A stretch of DNA of 64,000 nt from Methylophaga sp. (GTDB lineage Bacteria; Pseudomonadota; Gammaproteobacteria; Nitrosococcales; Methylophagaceae). Position numbers and translations under genes: made by a program. Position 1 is the stretch's first letter, and each line of letters opens with the position of its first letter. Shown piece by piece: positions 16,468 through 25,054 of the stretch. The notes under the pieces were generated by a model. That model was not told the DNA's origin. It did no database searches and saw only the letters and a program-made list of their open reading frames with translations. Location: the NCBI GenBank assembly GCA_002696735.1, contig NZSL01000013.1, positions 149,633-213,632 on the forward strand, in the 5' to 3' direction.

Positions 16468-18912
16468 TTAATCAGCGTTATAGTCTGGAAAAATAGCCTT
16501 GCGGATAATCGCATGCACACCCAGATTGCCATCCACAACCTGGGTAATACCAAAATCCACCGCTACCGAAATCAGTGAAATTGCTTCATCTTCACTAAGC
16601 TCATGTTCTTTCATTAGGTAGTGACGGGCTTTTCTGAAAGCGTCACGCATGGCGGCTTCCATAGAGGAGTTTTTATACACTTGCGTTTGGGCATTCGGGC
16701 CGAGCTCGGCCTGATAGTCGGAGAAACTCATGCCCTGTAATACCCATTCATCCGGTGTTTCCAGAAATGGATGACTTAGGCCATCCATAAAGCTGCCTTT
16801 TAAATCACGTTGTTTGTGTAACACCAATTGAAACACACCGGTTAAAGAACACTCGATAGCGGTGCCACATAATTCCGAATCACCTTGTGAAGCATGTGGA
16901 TCACCGACCGAAAATAGAGCCCCAGTTGTGGCGACGGGCAGAAATAATTTGGTGCCTTTGCCCGCCCGCCAGTTATCCATATTGCCACCAAAATAGCTGG
17001 GTGGAATAGAATCAATCATACCGCTTTCACGCGGGGCGACGGCCATGACGCCAAAATGCGGTCTGACCGGAATAACGGCTTTGTCGAGAATACCGAACTG
17101 CTTGTCGATACTAGAGTGATCAACCGGTATGCCAGGGTAATCAATGGTTGGGTGCACAATGCCGTAAGGATCGGTTTGTGGGGTCCAGCGAAAGTTATAA
17201 ATCGCCTTGGCATGCGGTGGATGGGTGTGTTGGTGTACTTCGTATACGGTCACTACTTCACGCTTTTTCGGTTCGGTGAGCAGATCGTCATATTGAAAGC
17301 CCCACCAGGTGGCGGCATTGCTACCAAAGTGTTTACCTTGATGCTTCGGGCTGCAACTGAGTCGTGGTTGAATATCCAAAATGCGTATTTCCAGCACATC
17401 ACCGGGTTCAGCATCGGTGACATACACCGGCCCGGTACAAATATGTACCCCAAAGCCCTCTCCGGCACCGCGGCCGAATATCGTGGCATCCATCGGCCCG
17501 GCACCCCGCCGGTCAACGTTCTTTGTTGTACTAGTCCAGTGAAAAACGCTTTGTGCTCCGGCATCTCCGTCAATCATGCGTTCGCAGTCATCAGACGCAT
17601 GCTGGGATAAGGTTTCAATCGTTACAATATCACCGGAGCGAACGGTTAATACCGGTTTGATCGCATTACTGAAATAGCCCCAGTGAACGGTTTTATCGGA
17701 CACTGGCAGGTAATATTGTCGAGAAGAGTGAGTGTCGGTTTGTGAAGACGTAGTGTTATCTTGGTCGGAAACCCGTTTCGGGGCGAGTCGCAACGACAAC
17801 GCATATTTAGCATGATCATCCAATACTTCCTGAAATGGTCTGCGTCGTTTTTGAATGTCATCATCCTGCAAAAAGGATTGCGGATCGGCGGTAATTGAAC
17901 GAGCTGACGGTTTTGTTTGCGGACAGCCACGGCGAAGCTGTTCATGCAGATCCTGTGGCGGTGCAGAACGATAGCTTTTCGGTGACATGCCCATAAACTG
18001 TGAAAAGGTACGGCTGAAGTTTGCGGCGTCATTAAACCCCCAGCGGTAGCACAGCTGGGCAATACTGAACTGGGCAAGGGCAGGGTTAGCCAGATCAATA
18101 CAGCAATGCTGTATTCGGCGGCTCTTCAGATATTCACTGAATGTTGTGCCACTGTTTTTGAACAGTTTTTGTAAGTATCTGGCGGATAAACCTTCCTGTG
18201 CAGCGATTTGCTCAATATTCAGATCCGGATCGTCCAGCCGTGAATCCACTGTTCTGCACACTCTACGTAAATGGGCCAATTGCACATCAGTAGCTTCTTC
18301 ATTGGTAGCAGATTGTTTATGGGAAAGACAAGCCACCAGTAACTCGGCCAGCGTAACTTCCAAGGCGGGAAGTTCATTGTTATCCACATGTGGTAACTGT
18401 TCGGTCAGCGATTGCAGCATGTTCAGACATAACGCGCCGATGCCTTGTTGGGTGCTGATGCGATTCGCTTCCTGTCGTCCACTACGAACCAACCGGAGCA
18501 GAAAGCTGGATGATTCCAGTTTGATTAGCATGATGCGAAACCGAGTTTGTAAAGCCAGTCGCCAGGGTTGGCTTGGATCCAGCAACATGATGTCGCCTGA
18601 ACGTAATTTGACCGTCTGCTCGGCATCCAGCACCTGCGCGGTGCCATCAAGCAAGGCGAGCACCAATACAGTGCCTTGTAACGGTTGAGTTGCTTTGGCA
18701 GTTATGGGTGAAAGAATCTGTGGGGTTGCTGTGAGTTGAACAAATACTGAGTCGCGTGCCGAGACGGACAGTGCCATATGGCCACTGTCGTCATTACGAA
18801 TGGAGCTTGCAGCATCACTCGCCAGCCCGAGCCTGGAAAGTATTTCATTCCAGGCCGGCTGGCGTAGCTCTGCGGGTATAGCACTGGCAGAAAAGCGTTT
18901 CAGGTCAGTCAC
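16468..18912 (-). CDS. AraC-family regulator fused to an acetamidase/formamidase domain
   Basis: An 814-residue protein with an unusual order. Residues 1-200 are a cupin-like sensor region of AraC regulators; about 210-316 hold the AraC double helix-turn-helix (LNIEQIAAQEGLSARYLQKL, and a second RWGFNDAANFSRTFSQFMGM helix pair); 317-398 is a hydrophilic linker; 399-814 is a complete FmdA/AmdA acetamidase/formamidase domain with VHICTGPV and GDPHASQGDSELCGTAIE motifs. That domain closely resembles the separate enzyme encoded just upstream (19003-20460), so it probably arose by fusion of a duplicate. It has no Tat signal and should stay in the cytoplasm. It could be a regulator that senses amides through a binding-competent enzyme domain, or a bifunctional protein. 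Start is GTG with a weak ribosome site. There is no frameshift or stop at the junction. Confidence 0.88.
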   Translation of the reverse strand: MTDLKRFSASAIPAELRQPAWNEILSRLGLASDAASSIRNDDSGHMALSVSARDSVFVQLTATPQILSPITAKATQPLQGTVLVLALLDGTAQVLDAEQTVKLRSGDIMLLDPSQPWRLALQTRFRIMLIKLESSSFLLRLVRSGRQEANRISTQQGIGALCLNMLQSLTEQLPHVDNNELPALEVTLAELLVACLSHKQSATNEEATDVQLAHLRRVCRTVDSRLDDPDLNIEQIAAQEGLSARYLQKLFKNSGTTFSEYLKSRRIQHCCIDLANPALAQFSIAQLCYRWGFNDAANFSRTFSQFMGMSPKSYRSAPPQDLHEQLRRGCPQTKPSARSITADPQSFLQDDDIQKRRRPFQEVLDDHAKYALSLRLAPKRVSDQDNTTSSQTDTHSSRQYYLPVSDKTVHWGYFSNAIKPVLTVRSGDIVTIETLSQHASDDCERMIDGDAGAQSVFHWTSTTKNVDRRGAGPMDATIFGRGAGEGFGVHICTGPVYVTDAEPGDVLEIRILDIQPRLSCSPKHQGKHFGSNAATWWGFQYDDLLTEPKKREVVTVYEVHQHTHPPHAKAIYNFRWTPQTDPYGIVHPTIDYPGIPVDHSSIDKQFGILDKAVIPVRPHFGVMAVAPRESGMIDSIPPSYFGGNMDNWRAGKGTKLFLPVATTGALFSVGDPHASQGDSELCGTAIECSLTGVFQLVLHKQRDLKGSFMDGLSHPFLETPDEWVLQGMSFSDYQAELGPNAQTQVYKNSSMEAAMRDAFRKARHYLMKEHELSEDEAISLISVAVDFGITQVVDGNLGVHAIIRKAIFPDYNAD

Positions 18913-19002
18913 GGTCGTGTCTTATTCCTTGAATACTGAAGCATCCTTTCGCAAGTGTTATGCCATAACTATTAACGAGGGTATTTAGAAGATAAACCGA
19001 CT

Positions 19003-20460
19003 CTAGCTACGCGCAGGGAACATGGATTTTTTCAGGATCGCATGCACGCCCCAGTTGCCATCCACCACTTGAGTGATACCAAAGTCGACCGCCACCGTCA
19101 TCAGTGATATCGCTTCATCTTCATCCAGATGCTGAGTGGTCATTAAAAAGTGTCGCATCTTGCGATAGGCATCGCGTAAAGCTTTATCAACCGAAGATTT
19201 GCTGTAAATATCATCCTGAGCATTGGGACCCAGTTCAGCCAGATAATTGGCATAGCTAAAGCCATGTAACACCCAGTCATCCTGGGTTTCCAGCAAGGGG
19301 TAATTGAGTTCAGCCAACGAGGTGCCGGGCAAGTCAGCTTTTTTGTGCAAGATAAACTGGAAAGTCCCTGTTAAAGAGCACTCAATGGCGGTACCGCACA
19401 ACTCAGAGTCACCCTGTGATGCATGTGGATCACCCACTGAGAACATGCCGCCATCCACTGCGACCGGAAAATAAATCTTCGCACCTTTGCCAATCCGCCA
19501 GTTGTCGATATTGCCGCCGGTGTAGTTGGGCGGAATCGAGTTCACCATATCGGCTTCTGCAGGAGCGAGGCCAATGGTGCCAAAGTGAGGACGGATCGGA
19601 ATACGGATATCACGCAGAATATTTTCCTTCTTGGTGATGGTGCTGTGATCGACTGGCACCCCCGGATAATCGATAGTCGGATGAACCACGCCGAAGGGGT
19701 CAGTTTGTGGTGTCCAACGATAGTTGTAGACGGCTTTGGCCCAGTTACGCTCACCCGTTGCATCGACTTCGTAGATGGTAACGACTTCCCGTTTTTTCGG
19801 TTCGGTAAGCATATCGCCGTAATGAAAACCCCACCAGGCAGCAGCATTACTGCCAAAAGTCTTGCCTTTGTAATCAGGGTTTCCACTGGGTCTGGGAGCA
19901 ACATCGACAATCCGAACTTCAAGAATATCACCCGGCTGAGCGCCTTTTATTCGTACTGGTCCGGTACAAATATGCACGCCGGCTCCACCGCCGGCACCAA
20001 TCTTGGCATCCATCGGGCCAGCACCACGTCGGTCGACACCTTTGCCTTGAGCATCCCAATGAAAAATACTTTCAGCACCGGGGTCACCTTTTACCATCCG
20101 TTCTGCATCATCGTTGGCATGATGGGTGAGTGTTTCCATGGTGACAAAATCACCGGACTCTATTTCAACGGTAGGCTTGGCATTCTTGCTGAAATAACCC
20201 CAGAGAACCGTTTCCGGTGTGGCCGGAATGTAATAGTGCATCTGGCCGGGTGCGTCAGCATCGATGGGAGTATTAGCGCCAGCGGCAAAGCTCATGGGCG
20301 ACATGGTCACGCCCATAGCGCCGAGAGAGGCGGCACCACCGCCAACAAAAGCGTTACGGATAAATGAACGTCGCGCAGTATCAAATTCTTCTACCACGTC
20401 TTTTTTATTTTCTTCGGTGATGCCGTGTGTGCAACATGGAGTACAAATATGTTCTGTCAT
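19003..20460 (-). CDS. fmdA: Tat-exported acetamidase/formamidase
   Basis: 485 residues of the FmdA_AmdA family, which hydrolyse formamide or short amides to ammonia and the acid. Conserved motifs include VDRRGAGPMDAKIG, VHICTGPV and SVGDPHASQGDSELCGTAIE. The N-terminus has a twin-arginine signal (ARRSFIRNAF, residues 29-38, then a Gly/Ala-rich helix), so the enzyme should be folded in the cytoplasm and exported. Before the twin arginine is a 28-residue extension with a CTPCC cluster, which is odd for a Tat signal. A GAGGGG precedes the ATG. The AraC-amidase fusion gene follows after 90 bp on the same strand, and phased TTGTC repeats lie upstream. The exact amide substrate is not known. Confidence 0.92.
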   Translation of the reverse strand: MTEHICTPCCTHGITEENKKDVVEEFDTARRSFIRNAFVGGGAASLGAMGVTMSPMSFAAGANTPIDADAPGQMHYYIPATPETVLWGYFSKNAKPTVEIESGDFVTMETLTHHANDDAERMVKGDPGAESIFHWDAQGKGVDRRGAGPMDAKIGAGGGAGVHICTGPVRIKGAQPGDILEVRIVDVAPRPSGNPDYKGKTFGSNAAAWWGFHYGDMLTEPKKREVVTIYEVDATGERNWAKAVYNYRWTPQTDPFGVVHPTIDYPGVPVDHSTITKKENILRDIRIPIRPHFGTIGLAPAEADMVNSIPPNYTGGNIDNWRIGKGAKIYFPVAVDGGMFSVGDPHASQGDSELCGTAIECSLTGTFQFILHKKADLPGTSLAELNYPLLETQDDWVLHGFSYANYLAELGPNAQDDIYSKSSVDKALRDAYRKMRHFLMTTQHLDEDEAISLMTVAVDFGITQVVDGNWGVHAILKKSMFPARS

Positions 20461-20520
20461 GATGAATCCCCTCGGATAACTGCTTGATGTCGGAGGTGCC
20501 CCGGCAGTGCGGCACGTGCA

Positions 20521-20601
20521 GATATTATGTTCCTGAGGGTGAGGTTTCTTCTTGTCAGCTGGCGCACTAATTCTTGTCGAGCAGCATTAATTACGTTGTC
20601 G
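20521..20601 (-). promoter_or_regulatory. Phased TTGTC repeats and possible activator-dependent promoter upstream of fmdA
   Basis: TTCTTGTC occurs at 20549 and again at 20571 (22 bp apart) and a third TTGTC at 20597 (23 bp further). Direct repeats about two helical turns apart are typical of AraC-family binding sites. Read towards fmdA, a CATAAT -10-like hexamer lies at 20524-20529; a -35 placed 17 bp away would fall at about 20547-20552, on the nearest repeat, and no -35 consensus is seen. This fits a class II activator site for the AraC-amidase fusion protein (inference). Confidence 0.45.
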
Positions 20602-20628
20602 TTGAGGTTTTACTCAATGTCATTGCTA

Positions 20629-20945
20629 GGGCTTGTTTATCTTTCATATCCCCCACTGCTGGCGGCTATTTTTGTGTCCGACAAGGCGGAAAGCACGCCG
20701 TGTAGCCTTCCTACATAAGTGATTGACAACTCAGGCGGTCGTAAAAATAGTCCCAGCCCTTCGGGTTGTGACTGAAAAAGCGCCACTTATGTCCACGGAT
20801 GGACTGTATGCCGGCGCGCCAGGGAGGTGCGCGCCGGTCTCCGTTGCTCGTCACTTATTTAGAATAACTAAAAGGCGCTCCTCATGCCTTGATTGACACT
20901 TTTTCAGCTCACAACAGAGGCGGAGATGAAAGATAAACAAGCCCT
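20629..20945. repeat. Inverted-repeat element, full copy (317 bp)
   Basis: Ends AGGGCTTGTTTATCTTTCAT and ATGAAAGATAAACAAGCCCT are perfect inverted copies. The interior is nearly the same as the copy at 44853-45170 in the opposite orientation and contains nested palindromes such as CGCCACTTATG and GGCGCGCC. TA flanks the left end; TG is on the right. No protein-coding frame is supported. The element fills nearly half of the 708-bp gap between fmdA and the DUF3649 gene. Confidence 0.8.
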
Positions 20946-21019
20946 GAGTAAAACTGTTTTCTGGTCGTACTTCAAAGCATTTTTAATAAGGCACCGAAAA
21001 AGCGAGACTTGTTAATTAC

Positions 21020-21048
21020 GAATGCAAACGATAATCTATCTCATTAAT
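21020..21048. promoter_or_regulatory. Weak Fur-box-like site upstream of the PepSY operon
   Basis: AATGCAAACGATAATCTATC, followed by TCATTAAT, has one clear GATAAT hexamer and a degenerate partner. It is about 120 bp upstream of the DUF3649 start, consistent with the known iron control of PiuB-like operons, but the match is partial. Confidence 0.4.
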
Positions 21049-21168
21049 ATCGCATGTTAAAAAACTACTCTTCCTGATAAATGGGCCTTTAAGAGTTGTT
21101 ATTCGACATTAAATAAGTCAGTGAAATTTTCTGATCTTTTATCATCAGATCCTAGCTAAAAACCGTGT

Positions 21169-21465
21169 ATGGAACACCCCAATATGACCCTGTCTTACTC
21201 TGGCCGAATCTTTTCGATGGTGCTGGCCGCAACATTAGGTGGCTATTTATTAACCTCGGCAGTGATGATTTTGATTGCCGCCATTCTGCCTTTATCCCGT
21301 GCCGATGCCGTTATTACCAGTGCATTACTGAGCTTTGCTGTGTACACCGCCGCGGTAATATGGATATTTGCGGTTAAAAATGCCAAACGTGCCTGGATAG
21401 GAATGATAGGTGCAACAGTGATTATTGGCGGCTTGGGTTTGCTGTTAACGGAGTGGTTACGATGA
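21169..21465 (+). CDS. DUF3649 small membrane protein
   Basis: 98 residues with three predicted membrane helices (about 15-38, 48-68 and 75-95). The family DUF3649 is regularly found in front of a PepSY-type iron-regulated membrane protein and DUF3325, as here. It is taken to be an accessory of siderophore or ferric-iron handling at the inner membrane; no biochemical role is known. The ATG at 21184 is a possible alternative start. Its TGA overlaps the next start in ATGA. Confidence 0.8.
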   Translation: MEHPNMTLSYSGRIFSMVLAATLGGYLLTSAVMILIAAILPLSRADAVITSALLSFAVYTAAVIWIFAVKNAKRAWIGMIGATVIIGGLGLLLTEWLR

Positions 21466-23105
21466 GCAAATCGACGGATGTAAGCCTTGAGCAGGGACGT
21501 TTTCGTCAAACGATGGCCTGGTTGCATACCTGGGGCAGTTTAGTTGCCAGTTGGGCATTATTCGCCATTTTTCTGACCGGCACTATTGGTGTGTTTGATG
21601 ATGCCATTACCCATTGGATGACGCCTGAGCGAGCATTAATCGGTGAATTTGATCCCGAAACCAGTACTCAAGAGCAACGCCTGACCGCAGTAACACAAGC
21701 TGAAAACTTTCTACGAAATGCCGCGCCCCAAAGCCATTTTTGGCGCATACGGTTGCCCAGTGAGGCCGATCCAGCAATTGGATTATCCTGGGAAGATGAC
21801 AATGCCGAAATTCAGCAGCGCCGGTTACATCCTGTCACTGGTGAAATAATTCCTGATCAGCAACAGCGTGAGACTCAGGGCGGTCATCACTTTGTGCATA
21901 TGCATTTTGAGTTTCATGCTGGTATGACCGGTATCTGGCTGGTGGGATTTTTTACCATGATCATGCTGGTGGCTTTGGTCAGCGGTATCATTATTCATAA
22001 ACGTATCTTCAAAGATTTTTTTACCTTTCGCTCGGGTAAAGGCCAGCGCAGCTGGCTCGATGCACATAATGCCTCTTCGGTTTTATCGTTGCCATTTCAA
22101 TTGATGATTGCCTACAGCGGGCTGGTGATCTTTGTGTCGATCTATATGCCAGCCGGGGTATTGGCCAATTATGACAAACCACAGAGTTTCTTTGCCGAAG
22201 TGTTCAATCAGCCGGAGCATCGACCAGAGACCGGTATTGAAGCGGATGTTCTATCGTTGACTGAGCTGTTTAAACAGGGCGAAGCGTTAATGGAGAAACC
22301 GGGTAGTTTTATTAATGTAGAGCACCCCGGTGACAGTAGTGCGGTTGCTAAAGTCTTTGGCTTGTTTGAGCAGGAGAAAAATAATGGACGGTTACTCTTT
22401 TTGAGTACCGGGCAGGTTATTTTTGATGCGGTAACCGGTGAATTGATTCATATCGAAGCACCGGAAACATTTGATAAAAGTAATGCCTTTGCCGCACAAC
22501 GTATTATGCGGACCTTACATTTTGCCAATTTTGGTGGTTATACCGTTCGCTGGATTTATTTTATTTTGGGCATGGCGGGCACCATCATGATGGCGACCGG
22601 CGCCATTTTGTTTATGGTGAAACGTCGGCAAAAATCCTTGAACGAATTTGGGGCGCAAACGCCAAAGGTCTACCGGGCTATTGAAGTCCTGAATATCAGC
22701 GCTATTAGCGGATTAATGGTCGCCTGTGTCTCGTATTTTTGGATAAACCGGCTGTTGCCATTGGATGTGCCTGAGCGCGCCAGCTGGGAAATAAAACTAT
22801 TCTTTTTTATCTGGCTGGGCAGCTTACTGCATGCGGCTATACGACACGCTTCTCGTGCCTGGATAGAGCAATTATCCTTATTTGCTGCGTTATGTTTATT
22901 ACTGCCTATCCTCAACTGGCTGACGACAGGACAACAATTAATCAGCTATTTTATTCAGGGTGACTGGCTGAATACCGGCTTGGAATTAACGGTCGTGCTG
23001 TTCGGTGTGTTGGCTGTTTGCTCGGTCAAAATACTGAAAAGCAAACAACATAAAGCCGCGATACAAGGTTCCAGCCGTTATAAAACCAAGTCGGAGGCAA
23101 CGTAA
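21462..23105 (+). CDS. PepSY-domain iron-regulated membrane protein (PiuB-like)
   Basis: 547 residues. An N-terminal helix (MAWLHTWGSLVASWALFAIF), a first PepSY-like periplasmic segment, two further helices, a second PepSY-like segment (about 270-340) and a cluster of helices at the C-terminus match the PepSY-associated TM family, which includes PiuB. HMHFEFHAGM contains several histidines that are often conserved and may bind haem or metal. These proteins are induced by iron starvation and some reduce ferric siderophores. The ATG at 21462, coupled to the previous gene and preceded by GGAG, is preferred over a GTG at 21453. The stop overlaps the next start by one base. Confidence 0.85.
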   Translation: MSKSTDVSLEQGRFRQTMAWLHTWGSLVASWALFAIFLTGTIGVFDDAITHWMTPERALIGEFDPETSTQEQRLTAVTQAENFLRNAAPQSHFWRIRLPSEADPAIGLSWEDDNAEIQQRRLHPVTGEIIPDQQQRETQGGHHFVHMHFEFHAGMTGIWLVGFFTMIMLVALVSGIIIHKRIFKDFFTFRSGKGQRSWLDAHNASSVLSLPFQLMIAYSGLVIFVSIYMPAGVLANYDKPQSFFAEVFNQPEHRPETGIEADVLSLTELFKQGEALMEKPGSFINVEHPGDSSAVAKVFGLFEQEKNNGRLLFLSTGQVIFDAVTGELIHIEAPETFDKSNAFAAQRIMRTLHFANFGGYTVRWIYFILGMAGTIMMATGAILFMVKRRQKSLNEFGAQTPKVYRAIEVLNISAISGLMVACVSYFWINRLLPLDVPERASWEIKLFFFIWLGSLLHAAIRHASRAWIEQLSLFAALCLLLPILNWLTTGQQLISYFIQGDWLNTGLELTVVLFGVLAVCSVKILKSKQHKAAIQGSSRYKTKSEAT

Positions 23106-23455
23106 TGCAAATGTTGTTGATGATGTTGCTTGCCACAGCATTATGTTATGCCGGTATGGCGGGGTTGAGTTTGGCGATGCCGAGACACTATTCGCAAGTA
23201 AGCACAGCTAAATTATCTGCCAGCCACACACGTCTGTTGCGAATCGCTTCAACTATGCTGTTAATAGTTTCCTTATGGCCAGCGATCAGTATGTGGGGTG
23301 TTGTAGTTGGTATCGTTGTCTGGCTGGGCCTATTATCGGTGGCAGCGCTGATATGGGTTGGTTTATTGGCTTATTGGCCACGATTTGCAGCCACCAAAGC
23401 GCTTATTCTGGCTTTGGTGGGCTTATCAGCTTGTATCGTTTTGTGGCTAAATTAA
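23105..23455 (+). CDS. DUF3325 small membrane protein
   Basis: 116 residues with four predicted membrane helices and little else. DUF3325 proteins occur with PepSY proteins and DUF3649 in iron-uptake loci, the same trio as here. The start codon overlaps the stop of the PepSY gene (TAATG), so the three genes are translated together. Function unknown. Confidence 0.8.
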   Translation: MQMLLMMLLATALCYAGMAGLSLAMPRHYSQVSTAKLSASHTRLLRIASTMLLIVSLWPAISMWGVVVGIVVWLGLLSVAALIWVGLLAYWPRFAATKALILALVGLSACIVLWLN

Positions 23456-23481
23456 TCTCGAATTTGATTCATGGAGTTTTT

Positions 23482-23696
23482 ATGAAGAAAATCAGACTGG
23501 ATTCGATATTAAGTTATATCGGGATTATAGGTTTAATGATTAACCTGGCATTGAATCTTTATGCCTATTTTTTATCGATCCTGTTTCATCCTCGCCGTTG
23601 GAAGAGGGCTGGTGGTCTATCTGGCTGCCCAGTTTCATGGTTTGGATAGTATTTTTAATGGTCGCTTCGTTTATTGGTGCCAATCGTAAGGATTAA
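23482..23696 (+). CDS. Small membrane protein with a -1 frame break at a slippery T run
   Basis: The ATG at 23482 (AGTTTTT upstream, poor ribosome site) opens MKKIRLDSILSYIGIIGLMI, then NLALNLYAY. In the same frame it ends at 23649 with an arginine- and glycine-rich tail that does not look natural. Shifting by -1 at the T run (23568-23573) instead gives FIDPVSSSPLEEGWWSIWLP, then SFMVWIVFLMVASFIGANRKD, stop at 23694-23696, a good second membrane helix. The shift site reads T TTT TTA in codons, the classic -1 slippery heptamer. Either the gene carries a one-base deletion, or frameshifting makes the 71-residue form. It sits at the end of the PepSY operon and its stop overlaps that of the convergent gene. 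Confidence 0.5.
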
Positions 23697-25054
23697 TTCT
23701 GTTCTTCAGATTTCTCATGCCCTTCAGTGCTTAGATCTTCGGGGATGTGTTGTATTTGAGCATCAATTTCTGGCTCTTGGGCGTTTTCCGGTTCTTCAGT
23801 GTTTTCCTGTGTTTTAGTACTCTCCTGTTCTTGAACAGTTTCCGATTCTTCAGGGTTCTCCTGACTTTCGGTCATCTCCTGAATAAACTGCGGCGCTAGA
23901 CGCTCATACAGGCTTTGTTGTCCTTCAGTATTCTCCGGTTGTTGAATGTCGTCAGCATCTTCAATGTTCTGCTGATCGTCGATTGGCTCCTGAAAGAATG
24001 GCGGTTTGAGACGCTCAAGCAGACTTTCCCGTTCATCAATGCTGGCTTCAACGGTAAAGCGTTTTATACCAATCAGCTGTCCTGAGTCTGTGACCACTTT
24101 AACCTGCCATTTACCGACCGGATCCTCTGGGAAATTCAATTTCTGTGTCCAGGCCCGATAGCCTTGTTCACTGCCGCCTTCGATATTCAGCGTGATTCGA
24201 TCGACTTGTTTACCGTTATGGATCCACAGGTGATGAATTTTTTCCTGCAAGCCGCGAGGTGCGCGGATAGCTGTCCAGGCATATATGCCATCGCGTTTCA
24301 GGGATTGCACATCAAGGCGATCAATATGAATGCTGTGCGTGCGTTGTTCACGATCAACCTGTTGTACCAGATTAAATTCAGTTAATCGCAATGCTGCGGG
24401 TGGGACTAAGCTGGGGACTTGCCACAAGCCAGCGGCTAAAGCGGCCAACATTAACGTCATTAACGGCCGTCGCCACCAGCGACCATTGGCAACAAACTTC
24501 ACTAAACTGGGCAGACTGAACAACAGGGAAGCAATCAGAGCAAACGCCAGGCTTTGACCAGTAGTCAGCTGTAGCAAGATGGGGAGAGCAACCAGTAATA
24601 CAGCGAATAAAGCCAGCGCATGAAAAATAACAAATAAAGATCGACGCGGTGCCAGTTGTTTGTAATACAACGGATCAATCACCGAGATCAGAGCACATAA
24701 AATCAATAAAGCGGTAAACCCTGCCTGAGTGTGATTCCAGGTGGTGACGGCAAGAAAAAACGGCAACACAAAAAACAAACTTTCCTGATGGACTAATTGA
24801 GTCAGGTAATGCATTAAAGCGGGTGGAATATTGAGTCCAAAACGGCTTTTAAAACTTTCCCGCAGCCAGTTTTCCAATACCAGAAACACCCAGCTGACCA
24901 ACATCAGGATAGCGATAACCTGCGCCAGTGACTCTTTGCGTTCCACCAGAAAATAACTGGCCACACCGGAAATAAAACCAATCGCCGCAATCAGCCAAGG
25001 CCAGCGTTTCGCCAATTCAATTAGCGAAAATAGTAATGATTTTAATGTGGCCAT
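23693..25054 (-). CDS. DUF5924/DUF2914 membrane protein with acidic tail
   Basis: 453 residues in three parts. Residues 1-215 contain about seven membrane helices (DUF5924 type). Residues 220-336 form a periplasmic beta-domain of DUF2914 type (HHLWIHNGKQVDRITLNIEG, GKWQVKVVTDSGQLIG). Residues 337-453 are a Glu/Gln-rich, probably disordered tail containing two copies of a motif, SLLERLKPPFFQE (344-356) and SLYERLAPQFIQE (381-393). DUF2914 domains occur with carbohydrate- or envelope-related enzymes, but no activity is known here. The gene is alone between convergent small membrane genes and argH. Confidence 0.75.
   Translation of the reverse strand: MATLKSLLFSLIELAKRWPWLIAAIGFISGVASYFLVERKESLAQVIAILMLVSWVFLVLENWLRESFKSRFGLNIPPALMHYLTQLVHQESLFFVLPFFLAVTTWNHTQAGFTALLILCALISVIDPLYYKQLAPRRSLFVIFHALALFAVLLVALPILLQLTTGQSLAFALIASLLFSLPSLVKFVANGRWWRRPLMTLMLAALAAGLWQVPSLVPPAALRLTEFNLVQQVDREQRTHSIHIDRLDVQSLKRDGIYAWTAIRAPRGLQEKIHHLWIHNGKQVDRITLNIEGGSEQGYRAWTQKLNFPEDPVGKWQVKVVTDSGQLIGIKRFTVEASIDERESLLERLKPPFFQEPIDDQQNIEDADDIQQPENTEGQQSLYERLAPQFIQEMTESQENPEESETVQEQESTKTQENTEEPENAQEPEIDAQIQHIPEDLSTEGHEKSEEQN

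Noticed and set aside
19585..20367. 260-codon frame on the plus strand opposite fmdA
   Set aside because: It mirrors the conserved amidase frame; no ribosome site, no recognisable domain.
20527..20718. 63-codon frame overlapping the repeat element upstream of DUF3649
   Set aside because: It runs into the inverted-repeat element, has no ribosome site and no protein-like pattern.
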